Below are positions 55,469 to 64,000 of a stretch of DNA of 64,000 nucleotides, piece after piece. The position numbers and the translations under genes are program-made. Numbering within the stretch: position 1 is the first letter of the stretch; each line of letters begins with the position of its first letter. The stretch comes from Poseidonibacter ostreae. Its GTDB lineage: Bacteria > Campylobacterota > Campylobacteria > Campylobacterales > Arcobacteraceae. Under the pieces are notes generated by a model. That model saw nothing but the letters and a program-made list of their open reading frames with translations. It did not search any database and was not told the DNA's origin. The DNA lies in contig NZ_WFKI01000013.1 in NCBI RefSeq assembly GCF_009208055.1, positions 3,476 to 67,475 of the forward strand, read 5' to 3'.

Positions 55469-56584
55469 ATCTTACGAAGAATCAAAAAAGCTCTTGGCTG
55501 GGAAATAAGAACAGCCAAGCCTGAATACGACTTAAATGCCGTAATCTACTCACAATTAAGACCATTTAGACTACCCCTTGTTTTAGTTCAAGTTATCATG
55601 ATGATAGGAACACTTGGCTATATTATTATCGATGATTTCCCTATTTTAGATGCTATTTATCAAACTGGTATTACCTTTACTACTGTAGGTTTTGGAGAAA
55701 TTAAAGAAATATCATCAGCAGGTAGATTTTTTACAATTACATTAATCATTTTTGGATTTGCTACTTTTACTGTATCAACAGCTATTTTAATTGATGCAAT
55801 AGTAAAAGGACGATTAATTGATTTGTATAAGGAAAGAAATATGCTTTATAAAATTGCAAGATTAAGAAAACATTTCGTGATTTTTTATCACAACGAATAT
55901 ACAGCTCAATTAGCTAAACAATTTAGAGAGAATCATATTCCTTTTGTTGTAGTAGACCCAAGTGAAAACATTGAACAGATAGCAAAAGAGAATGACTATC
56001 CTTATTTTGTAAAAGAAGAACCATATAAAGAGTTGGCTTTTTTAAAGTCACATTTATCTTCAGCAAAAGGTGCAATCTCTTTATCAAAAAATATTTCTGA
56101 TAATATTACTTTAATTGCATCAGTTAGATTATATGAAAAAGAGTTAGGAAGACAACCTTTCTTAATCATAGCAAATGCTGAAACACAAAATGAAAAAATC
56201 AGACTTAAAAAACTAGGAGCTGATAAAGTTGTAGCAACTCCTTCTTTAATGGCAAAGAGAGTTTCAGCAATGGCAATTAGACCAGATATGGAAAATGTTC
56301 TTGATGAGTTTTTATATAAAAGAGATACTCCTATTGATATGGAAGAAATTTTTGTAAATGAAGATTCATGGGCTGTGAATAGAGAGATAAAAGATTTACA
56401 CTTAAGAGACAGATTAAAAGTATCTGTAATAGGTATTACAGAAGAAAAAGGTAGATTTATCCAAATGCCAAAAGGAACGATAGTTATTAGTGCAAAATCT
56501 AAACTATTATTAGTAGGTTCTCAAAAAGGTATTGCTAGATCTAAAAGAATTATTAATTTAACTATTAAACCAGAGGATATATAA
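55463..56584 (+). CDS. Two-TM potassium channel with TrkA/RCK domain
   Basis: The protein has 373 residues. Two membrane helices (about 35-53 and 88-110) flank a pore loop with the selectivity filter TTVGFGE (73-79). A cytoplasmic RCK (TrkA_N) domain follows (about 130-260), then a TrkA_C domain ending GTIVISAKSKLLLVGSQKG. It is a ligand-gated K+ channel of the Kch/MthK type. Its gene reads in the same frame as rpmB, 21 bases after the rpmB stop, and its start lies in a hairpin. Confidence 0.93.
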   Translation: MSILRRIKKALGWEIRTAKPEYDLNAVIYSQLRPFRLPLVLVQVIMMIGTLGYIIIDDFPILDAIYQTGITFTTVGFGEIKEISSAGRFFTITLIIFGFATFTVSTAILIDAIVKGRLIDLYKERNMLYKIARLRKHFVIFYHNEYTAQLAKQFRENHIPFVVVDPSENIEQIAKENDYPYFVKEEPYKELAFLKSHLSSAKGAISLSKNISDNITLIASVRLYEKELGRQPFLIIANAETQNEKIRLKKLGADKVVATPSLMAKRVSAMAIRPDMENVLDEFLYKRDTPIDMEEIFVNEDSWAVNREIKDLHLRDRLKVSVIGITEEKGRFIQMPKGTIVISAKSKLLLVGSQKGIARSKRIINLTIKPEDI

Positions 56585-56587
56585 ATA

Positions 56588-57769
56588 ATGTTTACAATTT
56601 TACCTATAAAAGGTTATCTTGATCAAATAGATGGTTTTAACTGCGATGGAATTAGTGCAGGTTTAAAACCAAGTGGAGATAAAGATTTAGGTTTTATTTA
56701 CACTTCAACACCTTGTGATGTTCAAGCTGTTTTTACAGAAAATAAATTTCAAGCAGCGCCCTTAAAACATTTTTTACAATATGAAGAAAATTTTAAAACA
56801 AATTTTGTTTTAATAAATTCAAAAAATGCAAATGCAATGACTGGAAAAAAAGGTATTGAAGATATAAATACTATATTTAATTCACTACCTTTTGACTTAA
56901 TTAATCCAATTATGAGCTCAACTGGAGTTATTGGAAATCCATTACCTATAGAAAAAATTGTTGCTGGGGCAAAGTCTTTTGATTTATCTGCAAGCTCAGG
57001 AGAGAATTTATCTAAAGCTATTATGACAACTGATGCATATGCAAAAACTTGTATGTATCAAGTAAACTTAGAAGATGGAAGTTCTTTTAAAATAGGAGCT
57101 GTTTCAAAAGGTGCAGGGATGATAAATCCAAATCTTGCAACAATGTTGTGTTTTATTTGTACTGATGCAAATGTTCCCTCAAAAGATATGAAAGAAGCTT
57201 TAATTGTAAATAGTGAAACTACATTTAATGCAATTTCAGTTGATGGTGATACTTCAACAAATGATACGGTAATGTTATTAGCAAACAAAAAGTCAAATGC
57301 ATATGATAAAGAAGCATTTATAGAAGCTTTAAGATTAGTAATGCATGATATGGCTATGTTAATGGTAGCAGATGGTGAGGGTGCTAAAAAAGCAGTTGCT
57401 TTTGAAGTTATTAATGCCATATCTACTGAAGAAGCACAAATTGCTGCTAAAGCTTTATCAAACTCTTTACTTGTAAAAACTGCTCTTTTTGGAGAAGATC
57501 CAAACTTTGGAAGAATTGCCTCAACAATTGGAGCTAGTAGAATTACATGTGATGAAGAGACTTTAGTGATTTCATATAATGATGTTATTGTTTATAATAA
57601 GGGTGAACTGTGTTTTGATGGAATTCAAGAAGCTAAAGCCTCAAAAGTATTAAAAAATGATAAATATAAAGTTATTTGTGACATTGGCTTAGGAGATAGC
57701 TCTTTTACTGCTTATGGTTGTGATTTAGGCTACAAGTATGTAGAAATTAATGCTGATTATAGAACTTAA
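56588..57769 (+). CDS. argJ: Bifunctional glutamate N-acetyltransferase/amino-acid acetyltransferase
   Basis: The 393-residue ArgJ recycles acetyl groups in arginine biosynthesis. Its self-cleaving junction is visible: Thr185 in NPNLATMLCF becomes the N-terminal nucleophile of the beta chain. Other family blocks are FTENKFQAAPLKHFL, SSTGVIGNPLPIEKI, SVDGDTSTNDT, FGEDPNFGRI and the C-terminal VEINADYRT. It begins three bases after the channel gene stop. Confidence 0.97.
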   Translation: MFTILPIKGYLDQIDGFNCDGISAGLKPSGDKDLGFIYTSTPCDVQAVFTENKFQAAPLKHFLQYEENFKTNFVLINSKNANAMTGKKGIEDINTIFNSLPFDLINPIMSSTGVIGNPLPIEKIVAGAKSFDLSASSGENLSKAIMTTDAYAKTCMYQVNLEDGSSFKIGAVSKGAGMINPNLATMLCFICTDANVPSKDMKEALIVNSETTFNAISVDGDTSTNDTVMLLANKKSNAYDKEAFIEALRLVMHDMAMLMVADGEGAKKAVAFEVINAISTEEAQIAAKALSNSLLVKTALFGEDPNFGRIASTIGASRITCDEETLVISYNDVIVYNKGELCFDGIQEAKASKVLKNDKYKVICDIGLGDSSFTAYGCDLGYKYVEINADYRT

Positions 57770-57796
57770 TATAAATAATTTTAAGAAGATTAATAG

Positions 57797-57802
57797 TATA
57801 AT
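57797..57802 (+). promoter_or_regulatory. Candidate -10 element for the YdcH-like gene
   Basis: TATAAT 33 bases before ATG 57835, in a 65-base gap. No -35 motif is obvious. Confidence 0.4.
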
Positions 57803-57834
57803 TAAATAAGAAAATAAACGAATAGGACAGAAAA

Positions 57835-58050
57835 ATGTTTCATGAAGATAGAGAAATAATAACAGAATTAAAACAGAAAGATGCGCACTTTCATAGACTA
57901 TTTGATCAGCATAATGATTTAGATAATGAAATTACAAAACTAGTTCAATCTCATACAGATGATGTAATAATTGAAACTAAAAAGAAAGAAAAACTAAAGC
58001 TTAAAGATGAACTTTATAATATGATTGTAACTTATAAAAAAACGAAGTAG
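57835..58050 (+). CDS. YdcH-like (DUF465) small coiled-coil protein
   Basis: A 71-residue protein of the YdcH/DUF465 family: FHEDREIITELKQKDAHFHR and LFDQHNDLDNEITKL, then a Lys-rich helix ending DELYNMIVTYKK. It is a short helical hairpin of unknown function, often near housekeeping genes. A strong terminator follows, so it is probably a single-gene unit. Confidence 0.85.
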   Translation: MFHEDREIITELKQKDAHFHRLFDQHNDLDNEITKLVQSHTDDVIIETKKKEKLKLKDELYNMIVTYKKTK

Positions 58051-58064
58051 TTTTCTTCTAATTT

Positions 58065-58098
58065 AAAGGGTCTAAAGTCTTCTTTAGACCCTTTTTTT
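58065..58098 (+). terminator. Rho-independent terminator after the YdcH-like gene
   Basis: AAAGGGTCTAAAG (58065-58077) pairs perfectly with CTTTAGACCCTTT (58082-58094) around TCTT, followed by a T run to 58098. A textbook intrinsic terminator. Confidence 0.93.
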
Positions 58099-58190
58099 AT
58101 GCATTTTTCTATGCATTATCTTTCTTACAACTTATGCTAAGCGCTTTTTAGATAAAATAACTTAATTTTATAAAACAAAGGCCTTTGTTA

Positions 58191-60803
58191 ATGGAAAACC
58201 TTTTCGAAAACCAAGATATTATTGATATAAATATTGAAGACTCTGTTAAAGCGTCTTATTTAGATTACTCAATGAGTGTAATAATCGGACGTGCATTACC
58301 TGATGCAAGAGATGGATTAAAACCCGTACACAGAAGAATTTTATATGCTATGCATGATTTAAATATAACCTCTAAATCTTCTTATAAGAAATCAGCAAGA
58401 ATTGTTGGAGATGTTATTGGTAAGTATCACCCTCATGGTGATAACTCTGTTTATGATGCATTAGTTAGATTAGCACAAGACTTCTCAATGAGAGCTCCTT
58501 TAATTGACGGTCAAGGGAACTTTGGTTCTGTTGATGGTGATAATGCAGCAGCAATGAGATATACAGAAGCTAGAATGACTAAAGTAGCAGAAGAAGTTAT
58601 GAAAGATCTTGATAAAGATACAGTAAACTTCACAGCTAACTATGATGATACTATGAAAGAACCATCAGTTATGCCTACTAGACTTCCAACTTTACTTTTA
58701 AATGGTTCTGAAGGAATTGCGGTTGGTATGGCTACAAAAATACCACCTCATAACTCAAATGAATTATTAGCAGCTACTTTGCATATGGTTGATAATCCAG
58801 AAGCTACTGCTGATGAATTAATGGAATTTATTAAAGGACCTGATTTCCCAACAGGTGGAACAATTTTTGGTAGACGTGGAATTATAGATGCTTATAATAC
58901 AGGTCGTGGTCGAGTTCGAATTAGAGCAAAACATCATATTGAAACTAAGGGTAAAAAAGAAATAATTATTCTTGATGAATTACCATACCAAGTAAATAAA
59001 TCTAGACTAATTGAACAAATTGCAAACTTAGCAAAAGATAAGCAAATTGAAGGAATTTCAGAAGTAAGAGATGAATCTGATAGAGATGGAATTAGAGTTG
59101 TAATTGAGCTTAAAAAAGATGCAATGAGTGAAATTGTTTTAAACAATCTTTATAAATCAACTCCAATGGAAAATACATTTGGAATTATTCTTTTAGCTGT
59201 TCATAATAAAGAGCCAAGAGTATTTACATTACCTGAATTAATAACAGTATTCTTATCACATAGAAAAACTGTAATTATTAGAAGAACTATCTTTGAATTA
59301 GAAAAAGCAAAAGCAAGAGCTCATATACTTGAAGGTCTTAAAATTGCACTTGATAATATTGATGAAGTTGTTCAAATTATTAAGTCTTCATCAAATGATG
59401 CAGATGCTAGAGAAAAATTACAAAATAGATTCTCTTTATCCCATATTCAATCTCAAGCTATTTTAGATATGAGATTAGGAAGACTTACAGGTCTTCAAAG
59501 AGATAAGTTAGAAGCAGAATATCAAGAATTATTAGAATTAATTGATTACCTTGAAGCAATTTTAAAATCTGAAGATAGATTAAATGAAATTATTAAAGAA
59601 GAGTTAGTTGAAGTTCAAGATAAATTTGCATCTGAAAGAAGAACAGATATTGAAGATTCTTATGATGAAATTGATATTGAAGATTTAATTCCTAATGAAC
59701 CAATGGTAGTTACTATTACTCATAATGGTTATGTAAAAAGAGTACCAATTAAATCTTATGAAAAACAAAGACGTGGTGGTAAAGGTAAAACAGCTGTTAC
59801 TACTCACGATGATGACTTCATTGAAAGATTCTTTGTATCAAATACACATGATACTTTAATGTTTGTAACAAATATGGGTCAATTATACTGGTTAAAAGTA
59901 TACAAAATCCCTGAAGGTTCAAGAACTGCAAAAGGTAAAGCAGTTGTTAACTTAATCAACTTACGAGATGATGAAAAAATCATGGAAATTATTCCAACAA
60001 CTGATTTTGATGAGTCTAAATCTTTAGCATTCTTTACTAAGAATGGTATTGTAAAAAGAACATCTTTATCTGAATTTAGTAATATTAGATCAAATGGTGT
60101 GAGAGCTATTGTTCTTGATGATGCAGATGAAGTAGTAACTGCAAAAATTACAGATGTTGAGTCACAATTCTTAATGATTTTTACATCTTTAGGTCAATGT
60201 ATTAGATTTGATATAGAAAAAACAAGAGAGCAAGGTAGAAGTACAAGAGGTGTTAGAGGTATTAAATTTAAACATGATTCTGATTATGTTGTTGATGCTG
60301 ATGTAATCTCTGATGAAAACCAAGAGTTATTGCCAATTTCTGAAAAAGGTATTGGAAAAAGAACAACAGTTTCTGAATATAGGTTAACAAACAGAGCAGG
60401 TTCTGGAGTTATATCAATGAAATTATCAAATAAAACTGGTAATGTTGTTGGAGAAGTTTTAGTTGATGAAACTCAAGACTTAATGGCACTTACTTCTATT
60501 GGGAAAATGATTAGAGTTGATATGCAAACAATTAGAAAAGCTGGAAGAAATACTTCTGGAGTTATTATTGTTAATGTTGACAAAGGTGATAAAGTTGTTT
60601 CAATTGCTAAGTGTCCAAAAGAGGCAGAAGAGATTGAAGTTGATGAAAATGGAAATGTTATTAGATATACAGAAGATGGTGAAATAATACCAGCAGAAAA
60701 AATTGAATTATCAAGTGCTGATCAAGTATCTTCAACTGTTGAAAATACTGAAATTAGCGAACCATCTTTAATGGATGATATAGAAAAAAATGAGGAAGAC
60801 TAG
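58191..60803 (+). CDS. gyrA: DNA gyrase subunit A
   Basis: The 870-residue subunit starts at ATG 58191, behind AAAGG at nine bases; TTG 58185 is less likely. It cuts and rejoins DNA in negative supercoiling. The active-site Tyr is 124 in AAAMRYTEARM. The quinolone pocket reads HPHGDNSVYD, with Asn85 in the place of E. coli Ser83 and Asp89 in the place of Asp87. The C-terminal domain carries the GyrA box QRRGGKGK, which distinguishes it from ParC. The tail is long and acidic. asd begins four bases after its stop. Confidence 0.98.
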   Translation: MENLFENQDIIDINIEDSVKASYLDYSMSVIIGRALPDARDGLKPVHRRILYAMHDLNITSKSSYKKSARIVGDVIGKYHPHGDNSVYDALVRLAQDFSMRAPLIDGQGNFGSVDGDNAAAMRYTEARMTKVAEEVMKDLDKDTVNFTANYDDTMKEPSVMPTRLPTLLLNGSEGIAVGMATKIPPHNSNELLAATLHMVDNPEATADELMEFIKGPDFPTGGTIFGRRGIIDAYNTGRGRVRIRAKHHIETKGKKEIIILDELPYQVNKSRLIEQIANLAKDKQIEGISEVRDESDRDGIRVVIELKKDAMSEIVLNNLYKSTPMENTFGIILLAVHNKEPRVFTLPELITVFLSHRKTVIIRRTIFELEKAKARAHILEGLKIALDNIDEVVQIIKSSSNDADAREKLQNRFSLSHIQSQAILDMRLGRLTGLQRDKLEAEYQELLELIDYLEAILKSEDRLNEIIKEELVEVQDKFASERRTDIEDSYDEIDIEDLIPNEPMVVTITHNGYVKRVPIKSYEKQRRGGKGKTAVTTHDDDFIERFFVSNTHDTLMFVTNMGQLYWLKVYKIPEGSRTAKGKAVVNLINLRDDEKIMEIIPTTDFDESKSLAFFTKNGIVKRTSLSEFSNIRSNGVRAIVLDDADEVVTAKITDVESQFLMIFTSLGQCIRFDIEKTREQGRSTRGVRGIKFKHDSDYVVDADVISDENQELLPISEKGIGKRTTVSEYRLTNRAGSGVISMKLSNKTGNVVGEVLVDETQDLMALTSIGKMIRVDMQTIRKAGRNTSGVIIVNVDKGDKVVSIAKCPKEAEEIEVDENGNVIRYTEDGEIIPAEKIELSSADQVSSTVENTEISEPSLMDDIEKNEED

Positions 60804-60807
60804 ATAA

Positions 60808-61845
60808 ATGAGAAAATTTAATGTTGCCGTTGTAGGTGCAACTGGTGCAGTAGGTGAAGAACTTTTTAGAGTTATGGAAGCATATGACTTTCCTGTAAAT
60901 AATATAGTGCCATTAGCAAGTGCTAATAGTGCTGGAAGTAAAATTGAGTATATTGGTAAAGAATATACTGTTTTAGAATTGACTGAAACTGCATTCGAAG
61001 AAAATGAAGTTGATATTGCTTTCTTTTCTGCAGGTGGTTCTATTTCTGAAAAATTTGCAAAATATGCTGTTGAAGCTGGGGCTGTTGTAATTGATAATAC
61101 AAGTCATTTTAGAATGGATCCAAAAGTTCCATTAGTAGTACCAGAAGTTAATCCAGAAGATATTAGACTTTGGAGAGAAACTGGAATTATTGCAAATCCA
61201 AACTGTTCAACAATTCAAATGGTTTTATCATTAAAACCTTTAGATGAATTATATGGAATTAAAAGAGTTGATGTTTCAACTTATCAAGCTGTTTCAGGTG
61301 CTGGAAAAGCTGGTATGGAAGAGTTAGTTAAACAAATGCAAGCATTTTTTGCATTTAATTTAGATGATGCTAAAAAAGAAGCATTTGCTCACCAAATTGC
61401 TTTAAATGTTATTCCTCAAATAGATGTTGCACAAGAGAATGGATTTACTAAAGAAGAAATGAAAATGGTAAATGAAACTCAAAAAATTCTTAAAAAGAAT
61501 ATTCAAGTTGCTGCTACTTGTGTTAGGGTTCCGGTTTTAAGATCTCATAGTGAATCAATTACAGTTACATTTAATGAAGATGTTGAGGTAAGTGTAGGTG
61601 AAGTTAGAACTGCATTAGAAGAGTTTGAAAATGTTGAAGTTATTGATGACTTAGAAAATAATGCATACCCTATGCCAATTGTTTCAACTGATACAGATAT
61701 TACTTATGTTGGAAGAATTAGAAAAGATGTATATGCTCCAAATATAGTTCATTATTTCAATGTAGCAGATCAAGTAAGAGTTGGAGCTGCAACTAATTCA
61801 GTTAGAATTGCATTAAAATGGATTGAAATGGAAAATGATATCTAA
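60808..61845 (+). CDS. asd: Aspartate-semialdehyde dehydrogenase
   Basis: A 345-residue enzyme that reduces aspartyl phosphate in lysine, threonine and methionine synthesis and in diaminopimelate supply for the cell wall. The NADP site is VGATGAVGEEL, the nucleophile is Cys133 in NPNCSTIQMVL, and the substrate-binding region is RVPVLRSHSESITV. Its length and pattern are typical. The stop overlaps the start of the YqhA-like gene. Confidence 0.97.
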   Translation: MRKFNVAVVGATGAVGEELFRVMEAYDFPVNNIVPLASANSAGSKIEYIGKEYTVLELTETAFEENEVDIAFFSAGGSISEKFAKYAVEAGAVVIDNTSHFRMDPKVPLVVPEVNPEDIRLWRETGIIANPNCSTIQMVLSLKPLDELYGIKRVDVSTYQAVSGAGKAGMEELVKQMQAFFAFNLDDAKKEAFAHQIALNVIPQIDVAQENGFTKEEMKMVNETQKILKKNIQVAATCVRVPVLRSHSESITVTFNEDVEVSVGEVRTALEEFENVEVIDDLENNAYPMPIVSTDTDITYVGRIRKDVYAPNIVHYFNVADQVRVGAATNSVRIALKWIEMENDI

Positions 61846-62357
61846 TGATTGAAAAACTTTTTGAAAACCTTATGTGGAAGAGTAGATTATTTATTCTTCT
61901 TGCAGTTGTTTTTGGACTTATAGGCTCAGTAATTTTATTTATTGTAGCCTCTGTTGATATTTACGAAGTTTTATCTTATACATTAAACGTATATTTAAAT
62001 GGATTACATCCAGAAGATTTTCATGAAGTAATAGTAAGTAAAATAATTGGAGCTGTTGATTTATACCTTATTGCAATAGTTATGTTAATTTTTGCATTTG
62101 GTATATATGAACTTTTTATATCTAAAATTGAAGTTGCTGAAAATAAAGAGACAGGGAGTAATATCCTTGCTATTTCTTCACTAGACCAATTAAAAGATAA
62201 AATAGCAAAAGTAATTATTATGGTACTTGTAGTTGGATTTTTCCAAAGAGTATTACATATGAAATATACAAGTGCTTTAGAGATGTTGTATTTTGCACTA
62301 TCAATTATGGTACTTGCAATTGGACTTTACTTTTTAGGAAAAGTCGGAAAAAAATAA
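61845..62357 (+). CDS. YqhA-family (UPF0114) membrane protein
   Basis: A 170-residue protein with four membrane helices (about 15-35, 70-92, 118-138 and 145-165). The pattern MWKSRLFILLAVVFGLIGS, FGIYELFISKIE and SLDQLKDKIAKVIIMVLVVGFF is that of UPF0114. The function is unknown. The TAATG overlap with asd and 31-base gap to hemE suggest one transcript. Confidence 0.9.
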   Translation: MIEKLFENLMWKSRLFILLAVVFGLIGSVILFIVASVDIYEVLSYTLNVYLNGLHPEDFHEVIVSKIIGAVDLYLIAIVMLIFAFGIYELFISKIEVAENKETGSNILAISSLDQLKDKIAKVIIMVLVVGFFQRVLHMKYTSALEMLYFALSIMVLAIGLYFLGKVGKK

Positions 62358-62388
62358 AAATTTTATAGATTAAAGAAGAAGGATAAAA

Positions 62389-63426
62389 ATGTCAAAAATA
62401 TTTGTAGATGCATGTTTAAGAAAAGAAACTCCTTATACTCCTGTTTGGATGATGAGACAAGCTGGTAGATATTTACCTGAATATATGAAAGTTCGTGCAG
62501 AAGCTGGAAATTTTCTAAACCTTTGTCATAACCCAGAAAAAGCTGCTGAAGTAACTATTCAACCTTTAGATATTGTTGGTGTTGATGCTGCAATTTTATT
62601 TAGTGATATTTTAGTTATTCCAAATGAAATGGGAATGCACTTAGATTTTATTAAAGGTGAAGGTCCTATTTTTAAAGATCCAATAGTAAACGAAGCTGAT
62701 GTGGATGCATTATTAGGTGGAGAGGCTGCTGCTGATAAACTTACATATGTTTATGAAACTATTAAGTTATTAAAGCAACAACTGCCAGAGGATAAAGCAC
62801 TTATTGGTTTTACAGGTGCTCCTTGGACGCTTGCGACATATATGATTGAAGGACAAGGAACTAAAACATATAATCTTTGTAAAAAGATGATGTATTCTAA
62901 TCCTGAACTTTTACATAAAATTTTAAGAAAAGTTACTGAAGTTGTAAAATTCTATATGATAAAACAAATTGAAGCGGGTGCTGATGTTGTTCAAATCTTT
63001 GATTCTTGGGCAGCTGCTATTGAACCAGGTAAATATGATGAGTTCTCGTGGAAATATATGGTGGAAATTGCTGATTATATCAAATCAAAATATCCTAATA
63101 TTCCTATAATCATGTTCCCTAAAGGCGTATCTGCATTTATTAATATGGGTGGAGTATATGGAAACTTTGATGTATTTGGGGTTGATTGGGGAACACCTAT
63201 GTCAATGGCAAAAGCAAAACTTGGTGAAAAGTATGTTCTTCAAGGAAATATGGAACCATGTAGACTTTATTCTAAAGAAGAGACTACTAAATGTGTAGAA
63301 AAGATTCAAGAAACTATGCAAGGTGAGGGACATATCTTTAACTTAGGACATGGTATTTTACCAGATGTTCCAGTTGAAAATGCAAAGCACTTTGTAAGTG
63401 AATGTCAAAGAGTTTCTAAAAAATAA
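62389..63426 (+). CDS. hemE: Uroporphyrinogen decarboxylase
   Basis: The 345-residue enzyme decarboxylates uroporphyrinogen III to coproporphyrinogen III in heme synthesis. The N-terminal PVWMMRQAGRYLPEY is the family signature. Asp in LFSDILVIPNEMG is the catalytic aspartate, and GFTGAPWTLATYMIEG and NLGHGILPDVPVENAKHFV are further conserved blocks. AAGAAGGA precedes the ATG. A weak hairpin follows at 63437-63457. Confidence 0.98.
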   Translation: MSKIFVDACLRKETPYTPVWMMRQAGRYLPEYMKVRAEAGNFLNLCHNPEKAAEVTIQPLDIVGVDAAILFSDILVIPNEMGMHLDFIKGEGPIFKDPIVNEADVDALLGGEAAADKLTYVYETIKLLKQQLPEDKALIGFTGAPWTLATYMIEGQGTKTYNLCKKMMYSNPELLHKILRKVTEVVKFYMIKQIEAGADVVQIFDSWAAAIEPGKYDEFSWKYMVEIADYIKSKYPNIPIIMFPKGVSAFINMGGVYGNFDVFGVDWGTPMSMAKAKLGEKYVLQGNMEPCRLYSKEETTKCVEKIQETMQGEGHIFNLGHGILPDVPVENAKHFVSECQRVSKK

Positions 63427-63436
63427 TCAATTTTTG

Positions 63437-63457
63437 AATAGGAATTTTATTCCTATT
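63437..63457 (+). terminator. Weak terminator after hemE
   Basis: AATAGGAA (63437-63444) pairs with TTCCTATT (63450-63457) around a five-base loop. Only a short T run follows, so termination may be partial. Confidence 0.5.
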
Positions 63458-63552
63458 TAAAAATCTTAAAAGTAAAAAAATATTCTAAAAACTAGTAAAA
63501 ATTAGTAAAAAAAACATTCAATTCTAAATTTCTAAAAAAAATCAAAAATTGC

Positions 63553-63581
63553 TTGACAAACTATACATTTTTTACTATAAT
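63553..63581 (+). promoter_or_regulatory. Consensus sigma70 promoter for the tRNA-Asn array
   Basis: TTGACA (63553-63558), 17-base spacer, TATAAT (63576-63581): a perfect consensus promoter ending 27 bases before the first tRNA. Such -35 elements are rare in Campylobacterota, and stable-RNA promoters are the usual exception. Confidence 0.9.
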
Positions 63582-63608
63582 TCCACCCCATTAAAGAGGA
63601 ATCAATAT

Positions 63609-63683
63609 TCCGGCATAGCTCAGTGGTAGAGTAGATGACTGTTAATCATTTGGTCCCTGGTTCGAATCCAGGTGCCGGAGCCA
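63609..63683 (+). tRNA. tRNA-Asn (anticodon GTT), copy 1
   Basis: 75 bases including encoded CCA. Acceptor TCCGGCA pairs with TGCCGGA; D-arm with AGTGGTAGAG; anticodon stem GATGA/TCATT with loop CTGTTAA (GTT at 63641-63643); T-arm CCTGG-TTCGAAT-CCAGG. Confidence 0.97.
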
Positions 63684-63717
63684 TTAACCTTTTTAATGTT
63701 TTATAAATTTATTAGAT

Positions 63718-63792
63718 TCCGGCATAGCTCAGTGGTAGAGTAGATGACTGTTAATCATTTGGTCCCTGGTTCGAATCCAGGTGCCGGAGCCA
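63718..63792 (+). tRNA. tRNA-Asn (anticodon GTT), copy 2
   Basis: Identical over 75 bases to the copy at 63609; anticodon GTT at 63750-63752. The spacer from copy 1 is 34 bases of AT-rich sequence without a promoter motif. Confidence 0.97.
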
Positions 63793-63822
63793 TCTTTTTA
63801 AATTTAGAAATTATACTTACAT

Positions 63823-63897
63823 TCCGGCATAGCTCAGTGGTAGAGTAGATGACTGTTAATCATTTGGTCCCTGGTTCGAATCCAGGTGCCGGAGCCA
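63823..63897 (+). tRNA. tRNA-Asn (anticodon GTT), copy 3
   Basis: Identical to the other two; anticodon GTT at 63855-63857. The spacer from copy 2 is 30 bases and unrelated to the first spacer. A strong terminator follows at once. Confidence 0.97.
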
Positions 63898-63898
63898 T

Positions 63899-63951
63899 AA
63901 AAGCTTCTAGATATTTGAACTTAAGTTCTTTTATCTAGAAGCTTTTTTTTT
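63899..63951 (+). terminator. Strong terminator of the tRNA-Asn array
   Basis: AAAAGCTTCTAGATA (63899-63913) pairs perfectly with TATCTAGAAGCTTTT (63932-63946), followed by a run of T to 63951. The loop holds a second palindrome, GAACTTAAGTTC (63917-63928). Confidence 0.9.
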
Positions 63952-64000
63952 GCCTAAAAATAATACCTTAATTCTAAAGTGTCAAGTACTTGTCAAGAAA

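Noticed and set aside
63609..63897. Regular repeats as a CRISPR-like array
   Set aside because: The repeats are complete 75-base tRNA-Asn genes with cloverleaf pairing.
63952..64000. Minus-strand TTGACA copies near the window end as a promoter
   Set aside because: Spacings to the only -10-like sequence (TATTAT) are 14 and 25 bases, neither suitable.

Overview
The window is a strongly AT-rich chromosomal segment that most resembles Arcobacter-like Campylobacterota. The grounds are codon and base bias, sensor kinases whose H-box reads NIAHQW(R/K)QPLS, methyl-accepting chemotaxis proteins (MCPs) ending in EWESF, a Campylobacterota-style GyrA quinolone pocket, and the mix of TRAP transport, imelysin and lipooligosaccharide genes. 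This placement rests on pattern recognition, not on a search. No phage, insertion sequence or CRISPR array was seen.

Positions 1-19.4 kb are a sensory and signalling region. It holds the tail of a GGEEF diguanylate cyclase, two tandem orphan histidine kinases, AraC- and HxlR-type regulators, a periplasmic DsrE-like protein, three unrecognised genes, a radical SAM/SPASM protein and an EI24/CysZ-like membrane protein. These are followed by a divergent response regulator/histidine kinase pair that share an intergenic 19-nt perfect palindrome. Two MCPs flank a gene that reads as a PTS EIIC-EAL fusion split by a -1 frameshift at a T7 tract.

Positions 19.4-27.9 kb look like an iron-responsive block. 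A Fur-box-like pair precedes imelysin lipoprotein, di-heme oxidoreductase, second imelysin, fatty acid hydroxylase and di-heme peroxidase lipoprotein genes. A third Fur-box-like site lies between a divergent porin and a lone ABC ATPase. On the other side of the first Fur boxes is a tiny lipoprotein gene followed, with no gap, by an unlisted 39-residue membrane protein gene.

Positions 28-33 kb hold a Cache-domain sensor kinase convergent with a dctPQM TRAP operon. From 33.2 kb to 63.4 kb every gene is on the + strand. This run starts with gltB-gltD, an inositol-monophosphatase family gene, a ferredoxin, ppx/gppA and a lipid A acyltransferase. It continues into a surface glycan cluster: ELM1-like protein, nucleotide-sugar dehydrogenase, several glycosyltransferases, O-antigen ligase, polysaccharide deacetylase and pyruvyltransferase-like protein. 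It ends in housekeeping genes: rpmB, a K+ channel, argJ, a YdcH-like gene, gyrA, asd, a YqhA-like gene and hemE. The window closes with three identical tandem tRNA-Asn(GTT) genes behind a textbook TTGACA-N17-TATAAT promoter and a strong terminator.

Start codons were moved where a Shine-Dalgarno motif pointed to a later site. TTG and GTG starts with good ribosome-binding sites are common here.
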